Shown: positions 1 to 5,942 of the stretch, piece by piece
Numbering within the stretch: position 1 is the first letter of the stretch
How the letters are laid out: every line of letters begins with the position of its first letter
Source: a virus
Length of the DNA stretch: 26,715 nucleotides
Reading direction: 5' to 3' (one strand)
IMG/VR virus record: IMGVR_UViG_3300009374_000496
Location: 1 to 26,715 of that record
Position numbers and translations under genes: made by a program
The notes under the pieces: generated by a model
Database searches by the model: none
The model's input: only the letters and a program-made list of their open reading frames with translations
Told to the model about the DNA's origin: nothing

Positions 1-1349
1 GCAGCAGGATTGATTCCTATTTTCTTAGCCCATTCCTTGTTTGTTTCAGTAGCATGATGTCTGAGTTGTTGGAGAACTAATTTTAATGAATCTTTCCCAC
101 ATTCTCCATTAGTTAATTCACAATCCATAATCCCTGTCATAGACACACCAAGTAAAGCTTCTTCTTTACAATTTTCAGCCCACTTAGAAGAAATGTATTT
201 AAAGTCAGTTAAGGATGCTTGCCAAGTTCCAAGAATAGTGGCTATTTTTATTTTCTGTTTAAGTTCGGTAACAGTGTCTGTTTCTCTTACTACCACTTCA
301 GATAAATTACAGAAACTTTTTGGTCTTAGGATAATTTCACCACAAGGGTTAAGTCCGAACTCCCACTCACTATCTCTTCTGTCAAATCCTGCTCTCCCAT
401 TTATTGATTTAATAGTTTTAAGAGCAGCTTCTCTATTAAAGATACCCCTCTCACCTGATTTAGAATTGTAAAGAGCATTCCACTCTTCCATAAAAATTCC
501 TATATCAGGTTTTTCTGTGTAACATGCTGAATTATTAGAGAGTGCAAGTTCAGGATTAGTAACCCACCATTGTCCCGATTTAGCATGTCTCATTCTATCA
601 TCAGATAAATTACTAAGAGATATTAAACTAGCTCTACGTACTCCACCTACTACTACTACGTCAGCTATTTTACAAAATAGTTTGTGGACTTCAAAACTTG
701 TTAGCTTTCTCCCTCTAGCTTCTCTGAAAGTCAGGACAGTGAAGTTAAATAATTCTACTAATGGAGCACTGCCACTAGCTCTTCCACCAAATGTTTTTAA
801 TCTAGCTCCTGCAGGTCTGATCTTACTCACATCCCATTTAGGAATTTGTCCTGCCAGTAAAAGAGAGATAAGCTCTTTGTAAGCTTTAGCCCAACCCATC
901 TTAGAGTCTCCAACTGCGATGGTAGTATCGGTAGGAGAAAACTCTTCTGACATAGTAGGGAGTTTTACAATAAATTGCCTCTCAACAGAGAAACCTACTC
1001 CCACACCACAAAGTAGAATGTAAAGCATTTCATCGAAACATCTAATCTTATCAGCAATAAGAAAACTACAATTGTAGTTAGCTATGTTGTCTCTTTTTAA
1101 AGCCTCTCCTGCTGTCATGAGTGCTCTCATAGAGGGCATAACCTTTAGGTCTACTATGTACCCTTTAACTTCTTTATAAACAGTCTGAGGCATTTTATAA
1201 TTACAATTTTCTTCAAGATGCCATTTCATAAAATCCATATATCTTGTTACTGTTTCGTTCCATGTCTCTCTTCTTCCTTTATCGTCTAACCATCTTGAGT
1301 AACGACTCAGATGGATGAAGTTTTGGTACATTGTAGGTAGTTCGTTCAT
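1..1349 (-). CDS. nrdJ: Adenosylcobalamin-dependent (class II) ribonucleoside-triphosphate reductase, C-terminus cut by window edge
   Basis: This enzyme would reduce ribonucleoside triphosphates to deoxyribonucleotides for phage DNA synthesis. Reverse-strand translation is open from the ATG at 1349 to base 1, about 449 residues. It carries the RTPR hallmarks: NYNCSF with Cys94 (equivalent to the regulatory-disulfide Cys119 of the Lactobacillus enzyme), GARLKTFGGRASG near 181-193, RGIF near 301, and NPCGEII at 334-340 with the thiyl Cys336 and Glu338. SFCNL follows with Cys347. The Lactobacillus leichmannii enzyme has about 739 residues, so roughly 290 are missing here, including the C-terminal redox cysteines. 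The ATG overlaps the TGA of the upstream small gene (ATGA). It closes the leftward group seen in this window. The class II assignment is strong because the spacing of the cysteine motifs matches monomeric RTPR rather than NrdA. Confidence 0.93.
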   Translation of the reverse strand, partial: MNELPTMYQNFIHLSRYSRWLDDKGRRETWNETVTRYMDFMKWHLEENCNYKMPQTVYKEVKGYIVDLKVMPSMRALMTAGEALKRDNIANYNCSFLIADKIRCFDEMLYILLCGVGVGFSVERQFIVKLPTMSEEFSPTDTTIAVGDSKMGWAKAYKELISLLLAGQIPKWDVSKIRPAGARLKTFGGRASGSAPLVELFNFTVLTFREARGRKLTSFEVHKLFCKIADVVVVGGVRRASLISLSNLSDDRMRHAKSGQWWVTNPELALSNNSACYTEKPDIGIFMEEWNALYNSKSGERGIFNREAALKTIKSINGRAGFDRRDSEWEFGLNPCGEIILRPKSFCNLSEVVVRETDTVTELKQKIKIATILGTWQASLTDFKYISSKWAENCKEEALLGVSMTGIMDCELTNGECGKDSLKLVLQQLRHHATETNKEWAKKIGINPA

Positions 1350-1558
1350 TCATCCTCCTTTTTATTTTTAATAATGTAAGCTCCGATACAATCTTCGCAA
1401 CAGAAATGTTGTTCTCCCACAAGACCATTAGGAATTGTATAATTACTACTGTTTGTGATTATAAAATTTGTTCCTAAATCTGTTATTTTGATAGGTTTGT
1501 TCTGAAACACTTCTTCTTTACCACAATTATCACAAACATAAACACTTTTTATCGCCAT
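1346..1558 (-). CDS. Small zinc-ribbon-like protein upstream of nrdJ
   Basis: This is a 70-residue protein of unknown function. It has a CDNC pair near residues 9-12 and a CCEDC cluster near residue 54 (counted from the chosen start), which suggests a treble-clef or zinc-ribbon site that binds one zinc. I chose the ATG at 1558 (MAIKSVY) because AAAGGAG lies about six bases upstream. A start five codons earlier at 1573 would bury that ribosome site. The stop overlaps the nrdJ start by four bases, so the two are probably translationally coupled, and the protein may be a nucleotide-metabolism accessory. That link is context only. I do not recognise a named family. Confidence 0.7.
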   Translation of the reverse strand: MAIKSVYVCDNCGKEEVFQNKPIKITDLGTNFIITNSSNYTIPNGLVGEQHFCCEDCIGAYIIKNKKEDE

Positions 1559-1579
1559 TAATTCTCCTTTCAATAAAAG

Positions 1580-1651
1580 AAGGGGAGGAGGGACTCGAAC
1601 CCATCATTAGTAGGATCAAAACCTACCGCCTTTCCCAATGGCTACACCCCT
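1580..1651 (-). tRNA. tRNA-Gln (anticodon UUG), somewhat degenerate
   Basis: Reverse-strand folding gives a 72-nt cloverleaf. The acceptor stem pairs AGGGGTG with CTCCCCT with one T-T mismatch. The D stem is GCC/GGC. The anticodon stem GTAGG/CCTAC is perfect around the loop TTTTGAT, which gives anticodon TTG (Gln, codon CAA). The T loop is a canonical TTCGAGT. The T stem has three GC pairs followed by a T-T and an A-C mismatch, and the discriminator base is T rather than the G usual in bacterial tRNA-Gln. It may be weakened or decaying. No CCA is encoded. Confidence 0.72.
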
Positions 1652-1660
1652 GTTAAAAAG

Positions 1661-1732
1661 TACCCCTAGAGAGAATCGAACTCTCACCCTCCGATAGAAA
1701 GTCGGAGATTCTAGCCGTTAAACTATAGGGGC
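1661..1732 (-). tRNA. tRNA-Glu (anticodon UUC)
   Basis: This 72-nt reverse-strand cloverleaf pairs well. The acceptor is GCCCCTA/TAGGGGT, the D arm is GTTT/GAAT with wobble pairs, and the anticodon stem TCCGA/TCGGA surrounds the loop CTTTCTA (anticodon TTC). The T stem GAGAG/CTCTC surrounds TTCGATT, and the discriminator is A. Base 37 is T where bacterial tRNA-Glu normally has A, which leaves slight doubt about identity. It lies nine bases from the tRNA-Gln gene and six bases after the stop of the upstream protein gene. It is therefore presumably cut out of the same leftward transcript. Confidence 0.85.
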
Positions 1733-1738
1733 TTAAAA

Positions 1739-2407
1739 TTATTTAAAATCTGGTTCATCCCAATGATCTATCACTATTGGCTCCATTCCATCAATAGCAA
1801 CACATAGAAATGGATCAGGTTTTGGAATTTCCACTACATCATTTACGAAGTAAGATAAATCCACTCCAGATACAAAATCATTAAGTTCTTTAATTAGCTT
1901 CAAAGATTTTAAAGGAATTTCTTTTTTATAAGCTTTTCTAGTTACTAAATCACCACCCCAATTGTAATACTCACCAATATCAGGTACTCTAGGCTGTTTA
2001 TCATTTATTGGGAACCATTGTGATTCTTGTCCTGATTCATAGTTGGAAGGTGCAGGTTTGTAATACATTTTATGTAAAAATGTATTTACCGCATTCCAAT
2101 CGTAAATTCGTTTACCATTCTTTTTTTGGAAAAGAAGAATTTTTTCTCTTACAAGTGCAGGTGATAGAAATCCTGCATCATTTGAAGCTTTTTCGTATTC
2201 TAGGATATCTTCTTCTGCAAGTTGTAATTCAAATTGAGTTACAGTTTCCTCTACCATTTGAGCAATTGATTTTTCTGGAGCAACTTCAAATTCTTCTTCA
2301 ATATCTTCTGCATGTATTAAAAGTTTTGTATCGGCTACTTTAACCATTGTTCCTAATGTATTACCTTCTATATCATGAACAATTTCTTTTTTCTTTATTC
2401 CAAACAT
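1739..2407 (-). CDS. Hypothetical protein, acidic, unknown function
   Basis: This is a 222-residue protein with no family I recognise. The start at 2407 (MFGIKKKEIVHD) is set by AAAGGAG with a short spacer. A longer reading to 2479 would run back through the end of the Fic gene. The N-terminal half is rich in Glu and Asp. The middle has aromatic-rich stretches (YDWNAV, MYYKP, QWFPIND, EYYNWGGD), and the C-terminus ends DHWDEPDFK. No signal peptide or membrane segment is visible. It follows the fic gene with 19 bases between them and precedes tRNA-Glu, so it belongs to the leftward transcript. Confidence 0.72.
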   Translation of the reverse strand: MFGIKKKEIVHDIEGNTLGTMVKVADTKLLIHAEDIEEEFEVAPEKSIAQMVEETVTQFELQLAEEDILEYEKASNDAGFLSPALVREKILLFQKKNGKRIYDWNAVNTFLHKMYYKPAPSNYESGQESQWFPINDKQPRVPDIGEYYNWGGDLVTRKAYKKEIPLKSLKLIKELNDFVSGVDLSYFVNDVVEIPKPDPFLCVAIDGMEPIVIDHWDEPDFK

Positions 2408-2426
2408 GTTTGTCTCCTTTCTAAAA

Positions 2427-2927
2427 TTATTTAAACCATCCGTAATATTCTTGCTGTTCCTCTCCCTCATGTATAACATGTATTGGAAGTCCTAGTTCTA
2501 ATCTATGTCTATTCATTACATGTCTACCAGTGCGCCCATTTCCATCTACAAAAGGGTGAATCCTTTCGAAATCAATGTGCATAGCTTTAACACATTCTTC
2601 CCTCATACTTGATAACTTCTTAGAAGCATCCATAGCATCAAACAAACTTATTAAATCATCTCTGATAAGTTTCTCTGCAATAAATATTTTTTTCTTTCCA
2701 CCTATCCAAACATCACAGTTTCTTATCTTTCCTGCTATTTCATTATTCACTCTTCTCATAATAAGTAAATGAGTAGTTAGCACACTCTCTAGTGTGATGT
2801 CTTGTTTCTTTAGGTACTCCCACGCTAGGTGAGCATCTTCTAAAGCTTCTTCACTACGTTCATCTTCTATCCAGTTAGAGTGTTCTAGAAATTCTAACTC
2901 TACAGGGTCTATGTTTTCTCTATTCAT
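2427..2927 (-). CDS. fic: Fic/DOC family protein (putative AMP-transferase) with self-inhibitory motif
   Basis: Fic enzymes usually transfer AMP from ATP to Tyr, Ser or Thr of target proteins. The signature HPFVDGNGRTGR lies near residues 124-135 of 166, matching HxFx(D/E)GNGRxxR with the catalytic His. Near the N-terminus, SNWIEDE fits the alpha-inhibitory pattern (S/T)xxxE, whose Glu blocks productive ATP binding in class II Fic proteins. The following EEALEDAHLAWEYL is typical of that class. The ATG overlaps the stop of the upstream gene (ATGA). As an early-type leftward phage gene it could modify host proteins such as translation or cell-cycle factors, or act in a toxin module. No antitoxin was recognised beside it. 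Confidence 0.88.
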   Translation of the reverse strand: MNRENIDPVELEFLEHSNWIEDERSEEALEDAHLAWEYLKKQDITLESVLTTHLLIMRRVNNEIAGKIRNCDVWIGGKKKIFIAEKLIRDDLISLFDAMDASKKLSSMREECVKAMHIDFERIHPFVDGNGRTGRHVMNRHRLELGLPIHVIHEGEEQQEYYGWFK

Positions 2928-3238
2928 TTTTTCTCCTTTCTGTAAGCTTTAGCTGTATTCATAATATTTTCAGCAAACATAGCTGAGTACCTCATAACAC
3001 TTGGCGTATCGGGATTTTCTTCATCTTCTAATTCTATTACTTTATTGTGTACCAGAGTCATTAGGTGTGCGTAATGAACTACGTTAACTAAATCTGCTAC
3101 AGTTGTATGTCCTAAATGTTTTCCACTGGTTTCTAAAATTTCTAAAAGCATATTGCAGAAATTAATATGTTTGCATTTGTAACCACTCTTTTTCATTGTC
3201 TCTTCTAGAGAGTATTCTTTCTTAGTATTATCTTCCAT
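2924..3238 (-). CDS. Hypothetical protein, helical, unknown function
   Basis: This 104-residue protein is predicted to be mostly helical by composition, with a mid-region HTTVADLVNVVHYAHLM followed by an acidic linker (ELEDEENPDTPS). It has three cysteines or histidines near KCKHINFC but no complete zinc motif. It overlaps the upstream gene by one base (TAATG) and the fic gene by four (ATGA), so it is tightly coupled to both. A role as Fic partner or antitoxin is possible from position. It lacks the inhibitory motif, which is already inside Fic here, so I do not claim it. Confidence 0.68.
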   Translation of the reverse strand: MEDNTKKEYSLEETMKKSGYKCKHINFCNMLLEILETSGKHLGHTTVADLVNVVHYAHLMTLVHNKVIELEDEENPDTPSVMRYSAMFAENIMNTAKAYRKEKK

Positions 3239-3438
3239 TAGCTCTCCCTTACTTTACGTTCTTTAAGGCAATGACATGGAGTACCTATCCTCACCATCTC
3301 TTTTCCTTTGCAACCTTTTCTTTTTCTGTAACCAATATTAGCATTTGGTATTGGTGCAGTCCTTAATAATTTTCCATCTCCATGACAATCTTTACAATTA
3401 GTCTTGGGAAGGATTTCTTTTTTCGTTTTCTCTGTCAA
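3238..3438 (-). CDS. Small cysteine-rich zinc-finger-like protein
   Basis: This 66-residue basic protein has CKDCHGDGK near residues 15-23, resembling one DnaJ-type CxxCxGxG repeat, and later C and CHC positions that could complete a zinc site. The only plausible start is TTG at 3438. That start overlaps the 3' end of the ribbon-helix-helix gene by 41 bases, and the nearest ribosome-site-like sequence (AAAGGCGG) sits rather far upstream. A downstream non-standard start cannot be excluded. Function is unknown. It may bind RNA or act as a small adaptor. Confidence 0.55.
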   Translation of the reverse strand: MTEKTKKEILPKTNCKDCHGDGKLLRTAPIPNANIGYRKRKGCKGKEMVRIGTPCHCLKERKVRES

Positions 3439-3601
3439 GATATTCTTTAACCGCCTTTCTTATAATAGTGCTTCTGTTTGCTTCCTCTGATTCATTTACT
3501 ATTTCATCTACTTGTTCTAAATGATTTACAGGAATGTAGACCGAAGCCATCTCCATTCTCTGACCTCTAAAATTATGCTCTCTTTTACCCATACTGTCCA
3601 T
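3398..3601 (-). CDS. Ribbon-helix-helix (CopG/Arc-type) transcriptional regulator
   Basis: This is a 67-residue protein. Residues about 18-55 fit a ribbon-helix-helix fold: a short strand (ASVYIPV), helix A (NHLEQVDEIVNES) and helix B (NRSTIIRKAVKEYLDRE). Dimers of such proteins insert the strand into the DNA major groove at palindromes. I chose the ATG at 3601 because AGGAG lies six bases upstream. A TTG one codon earlier is the alternative. It is the first gene of the leftward operon and lies just downstream of the palindrome that joins the two divergent promoters. The natural inference is that it autoregulates the leftward promoter and may switch the rightward late promoter. Confidence 0.82.
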   Translation of the reverse strand: MDSMGKREHNFRGQRMEMASVYIPVNHLEQVDEIVNESEEANRSTIIRKAVKEYLDRENEKRNPSQD

Positions 3602-3640
3602 CAATTACTCCTAAATTGTATTTAAATTGTAAGATAATAT

Positions 3641-3669
3641 ATTATATGAACATTTTGTCGTTTTGTCAA
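3641..3669 (-). promoter_or_regulatory. Leftward sigma70 promoter, perfect consensus
   Basis: On the minus strand TTGACA (3669-3664) and TATAAT (3646-3641) are both perfect and separated by exactly 17 bases. It would drive the ribbon-helix-helix gene and the leftward group through nrdJ, with a start site near 3634 and a leader of roughly 30 bases. Confidence 0.88.
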
Positions 3670-3683
3670 GAAAAATCTTGACA
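3664..3683. promoter_or_regulatory. Palindromic candidate operator overlapping both -35 boxes
   Basis: TGTCAAGA (3664-3671) and TCTTGACA (3676-3683) form a perfect eight-base inverted repeat around AAAA. Each arm contains the -35 hexamer of one of the two divergent promoters, so a protein bound here would occlude both. Additional TTTTGTC repeats flank it (3653-3667). The neighbouring ribbon-helix-helix protein is the obvious candidate binder. The back-to-back consensus -35 boxes alone would give six of the eight arm pairs, so the operator role is inference. Confidence 0.6.
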
Positions 3684-3706
3684 TTTTGCAAGTTTTTTTG
3701 TATAAT
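3678..3706 (+). promoter_or_regulatory. Rightward sigma70 promoter, perfect consensus
   Basis: TTGACA at 3678-3683 and TATAAT at 3701-3706 are both perfect with a 17-base spacer. It is the only clear strong promoter ahead of the packaging and head genes in this window. The start site would be near 3713, leaving a leader of about 30 bases before terS. Confidence 0.88.
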
Positions 3707-3743
3707 GTATTTATTGTTAATTGATAATCATTGTTAGGTAAAA

Positions 3744-4388
3744 ATGAAGAGAAAACTACCAAAAGTACATGATATTTTGCAAAAAACGGAAAAAAAGGAC
3801 TCTAGAACAGGACTCTCACCCTTTGAGGCTAGATTTGCAGAAGAATGGGTTAAATCTATGGATAATCGTACCGCATATTTAGATGCAGGAGGCGAACCAA
3901 AAGAAACTGACAAAGCCCTTCAAAAAGAAGCTTCAAGAATAAAAAATAAAAAATTAGTATTATTTGCAATAGATAAAAAACTTAAAGAACTAACAAAAAA
4001 AGTAGACCTTAAAAAAGAAGAAGTTCTGACAGAATTAATGAGAATAGGTTTTGCTGATCCAAGAGCATTTTTCAGAGAAGATGGTTCTTTAAAACCGATG
4101 GATGAATTAACAGTTGCGGAAGCTTCTGCAGTTAGTTCTATTACAGTCGTAGAGCAGTACGAAGGTCAAGGAAGTGAAAGAGAGTTTGTCGGATATCAGA
4201 AGACTATTAAGTTTAATGATAAGCTGAAAGCTCTTGAACTGCTTTGTAAAAATCTTGGTATTCTTAAGAGTGATTCAAATCAAACTAATATTCTTAATCA
4301 AATTCAATTGAACTTGAAGGTAGAAGAAGCCAAGAAATTAGGGGTTGGAAAGCTTCTTGAACTTGATAAGATTTTAAGTGAAGGTTAA
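3744..4388 (+). CDS. terS: Terminase small subunit
   Basis: TerS recognises the packaging site on phage DNA and loads it onto the TerL motor. The 214-residue protein has the Terminase_2-type layout. An N-terminal helix-turn-helix region comes first (FEARFAEEWVKSMDNRTAYLDAGG near 27-50, then the EASRIKNKKLVL region). A helical middle has the diagnostic RIGFADPRAFF and DGSLKPMDEL. The segment KFNDKLKALELLCKNLGIL, near 152-170, is typical of the family C-terminal part. The start ATG at 3744 has a weak AGG about five bases upstream and is the first start after the strong promoter. It abuts the metallophosphoesterase with no gap. Confidence 0.88.
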   Translation: MKRKLPKVHDILQKTEKKDSRTGLSPFEARFAEEWVKSMDNRTAYLDAGGEPKETDKALQKEASRIKNKKLVLFAIDKKLKELTKKVDLKKEEVLTELMRIGFADPRAFFREDGSLKPMDELTVAEASAVSSITVVEQYEGQGSEREFVGYQKTIKFNDKLKALELLCKNLGILKSDSNQTNILNQIQLNLKVEEAKKLGVGKLLELDKILSEG

Positions 4389-5072
4389 ATGAGTAAAAAA
4401 TTAGATAAGAAGAATGTTTTAATCATAGGCGATACCCATTTCCCATTTGAGCATCCTAATTACTTAGAATTCTGTAAAAGTATCCAAAAACAGGAAAAAT
4501 GTGGAACAATAGTCCATATTGGTGATCTAGTAGATAATCATAGTATTTCTTATCATGAAACTGATCCGAATGCTTGGAGTCCTCTTAAAGAAATGGAAGA
4601 AGTTGATAAAACATTAAAAAAATGGTTTAAAGCTTTTCCAGAATTAAAACTCACTAGAGGTTCTCATGACAATCTTGTAGATAGAAAAGGTAAAACAGTA
4701 GGATTACCTAGAAGATGTTTCAAACCTTATAGAGAAATTTGGAATCTTCCTGATAAATGGGAAGATGATTTTAATTTCGAAATAGATAATGTAGTTTATC
4801 AACATGGTACAGGAAATTCTGGTAAATTAGCACATTTAAATCTTGCAATATCTAATAGACAAAGTACTGTTATGGGACATTCTCATGCTTTTGCAGGAAT
4901 AGCTTTCACAGCCTCACATAAAGATTGTATTTTTGGAATGAATGTTGGTTGTGGTATAAACATTAAAGCTTTAGCCTTTGCGTATGGGCAAGATTTCAAA
5001 AATAGACCTATTATTAGTTGTGGAGTTGTTCATAATGGTGAAGACCCCTGTATATATAGAATGATATTATAG
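4389..5072 (+). CDS. Calcineurin-like metallophosphoesterase
   Basis: This 227-residue enzyme has the metallophosphoesterase motif series: GDTH at 14-17, GDLVDNH at 45-51, GSHD at 91-94, QHG at 138-140 and GHSH at 163-166. Such enzymes bind two metals and hydrolyse phosphomono- or diesters, including nucleotides or nucleic acid ends. In the third motif, usually GNH(D/E), the metal-binding Asn is replaced by Ser. The activity or metal preference may therefore be altered, although the other ligands are present. It starts one base after the terS stop and is co-transcribed with it. A metallophosphoesterase between the terminase genes could process DNA ends or counter a host nucleotide signal. Neither is shown. 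Confidence 0.87.
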   Translation: MSKKLDKKNVLIIGDTHFPFEHPNYLEFCKSIQKQEKCGTIVHIGDLVDNHSISYHETDPNAWSPLKEMEEVDKTLKKWFKAFPELKLTRGSHDNLVDRKGKTVGLPRRCFKPYREIWNLPDKWEDDFNFEIDNVVYQHGTGNSGKLAHLNLAISNRQSTVMGHSHAFAGIAFTASHKDCIFGMNVGCGINIKALAFAYGQDFKNRPIISCGVVHNGEDPCIYRMIL

Positions 5073-5115
5073 TAATTAACAAAGGGATAGGAAGATATTC
5101 CGAAAAAGTGTTACC

Positions 5116-5145
5116 TTGACACTCTGCCCTTAGAAATTTTATCAA
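5116..5145 (+). promoter_or_regulatory. Possible internal promoter ahead of the HNH gene
   Basis: The 95-base gap after the metallophosphoesterase contains a perfect TTGACA (5116-5121). TATCAA lies at 5140-5145, 18 bases later and matching four of six -10 positions. The -35 lies in a small inverted repeat AGTGT/ACACT (5107-5123). It may be an independent promoter carried by the endonuclease gene. The weak -10 keeps confidence low. Confidence 0.3.
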
Positions 5146-5167
5146 GGATTATCTTAAGGAGATAATA

Positions 5168-5542
5168 ATGAGCATTTGTAAATTAGAAAGTTGTAAAAAA
5201 GAATTTGTTCCAACGAGAAAAGATAATGTTTTCTGTAGTCATAAATGTGGTTATAAATACAATCATAAAACTGAAAAAGGAAAGATGATACGTGAGAAGT
5301 ATAAAACCACAAAAGCATATAAAGAAAAACGTAAAAAATCTAATCGTAAATACAGGGAAAATAATTATTTGAAAATAAGAGCACAAAGATTAGTTCGTGA
5401 TTTTCCTATAGAAGAATGTGAAGTCCCTAATTGTTCTGATATTGGTGAAAAGCATCATGATGATTATTCTAAACCTTTAGAGATTCGTTATTTATGTAAT
5501 AGACACCATAACGATTTTCATTGGGGTGCGAATAGACTATAA
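5168..5542 (+). CDS. Free-standing HNH homing endonuclease
   Basis: This 124-residue protein has an N-terminal treble-clef-like zinc finger (CKLESCKKEF, then FCSHKC) and a lysine/arginine-rich linker at about 35-75. A C-terminal HNH domain follows: CEVPNC near 91-96, then HHDDYSKP and YLCNRHHNDFHWG, with His pairs and Cys placed as in phage HNH nucleases. These proteins nick or cut DNA and spread their own gene. Its ribosome site is AAGGAG. It sits in the terS-terL interval with a larger gap upstream than its neighbours have, as expected for an insertion. Unlike the three GIY-YIG genes further on, its N-terminus does not copy the next gene. Confidence 0.82.
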   Translation: MSICKLESCKKEFVPTRKDNVFCSHKCGYKYNHKTEKGKMIREKYKTTKAYKEKRKKSNRKYRENNYLKIRAQRLVRDFPIEECEVPNCSDIGEKHHDDYSKPLEIRYLCNRHHNDFHWGANRL

Positions 5543-5712
5543 TGAAGAGGAAAGACTGTGAAAAGTGTATTTTTGACGAAAAAAAGTGTGTTCTTTGTAC
5601 ATTTGTTAGTGAAAAAGGTATTTATGGAAAACAAAAGAAGTTAAAATTTTATAGTGTAGAATTTCATGAGCTACAACAGCAAAAAATGAAAGACCTTCAT
5701 TTGGATATATAA
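5542..5712 (+). CDS. Small CxxC/CxxC zinc-binding protein
   Basis: This 56-residue basic protein reads continuously from an ATG that overlaps the HNH stop by one base (TAATG). Its stop overlaps the next ATG in the same way. Cys6-Cys9 and Cys16-Cys19 form two CxxC pairs spaced for one zinc ion. The C-terminal half is Gln/Lys-rich and probably helical. The double coupling of start and stop argues that it is real. Function is unknown. Confidence 0.6.
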   Translation: MKRKDCEKCIFDEKKCVLCTFVSEKGIYGKQKKLKFYSVEFHELQQQKMKDLHLDI

Positions 5713-5942
5713 TGGAAGATACAAAACCAGAAATTGAAGAACAAGAATATATTATTGAAATAGCTGTACAAATACTTTATACAGGGGAAAAAGTTCCTGA
5801 TAAAGCCTATGTGATTAATCCAATAGAAGAATTTATAAGTAACAGGTTAGATAAATTCAAACATGCGTATAAGTTGCAACGCACAAAAGTAACCATTGAT
5901 GAAATGGAATATGAAGATGAAGAGAGTGATGAAATAATTTGA
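5712..5942 (+). CDS. Hypothetical acidic protein before terL
   Basis: This 76-residue protein has very acidic ends (EDTKPEIEEQEY at the start and EYEDEESDEII at the end) and a more basic centre (NRLDKFKHAYKLQRTKVT). No family is recognised. It overlaps the previous gene by one base and the TTG start of terL by four bases (TTGA), which suggests coupled expression with the large terminase. Confidence 0.65.
   Translation: MEDTKPEIEEQEYIIEIAVQILYTGEKVPDKAYVINPIEEFISNRLDKFKHAYKLQRTKVTIDEMEYEDEESDEII

Noticed and set aside
193-882. Rightward open frames of 92 and 66 codons
   Set aside because: They lie opposite a continuous, highly conserved ribonucleotide reductase reading frame and their translations are low-complexity Leu/Ser-rich.
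2008-2772. Rightward open frames of 111 and 65 codons
   Set aside because: They are antisense to the leftward hypothetical and fic genes, have Phe/Leu/Ile-rich composition and no ribosome sites.
5085-5105. Short inverted repeat GGAA-GATA-TTCC as a terminator
   Set aside because: The stem is only four bases and no T run follows, so termination is not supported.
5183-5386. Leftward 67-codon frame
   Set aside because: It is antisense to the HNH gene. The apparent hydrophobicity is the complement of Lys-rich coding.
5168-5712. Start-capture pattern for the HNH gene
   Set aside because: Its N-terminus is a native zinc finger and does not match the next protein's start beyond scattered Cys and Lys residues.
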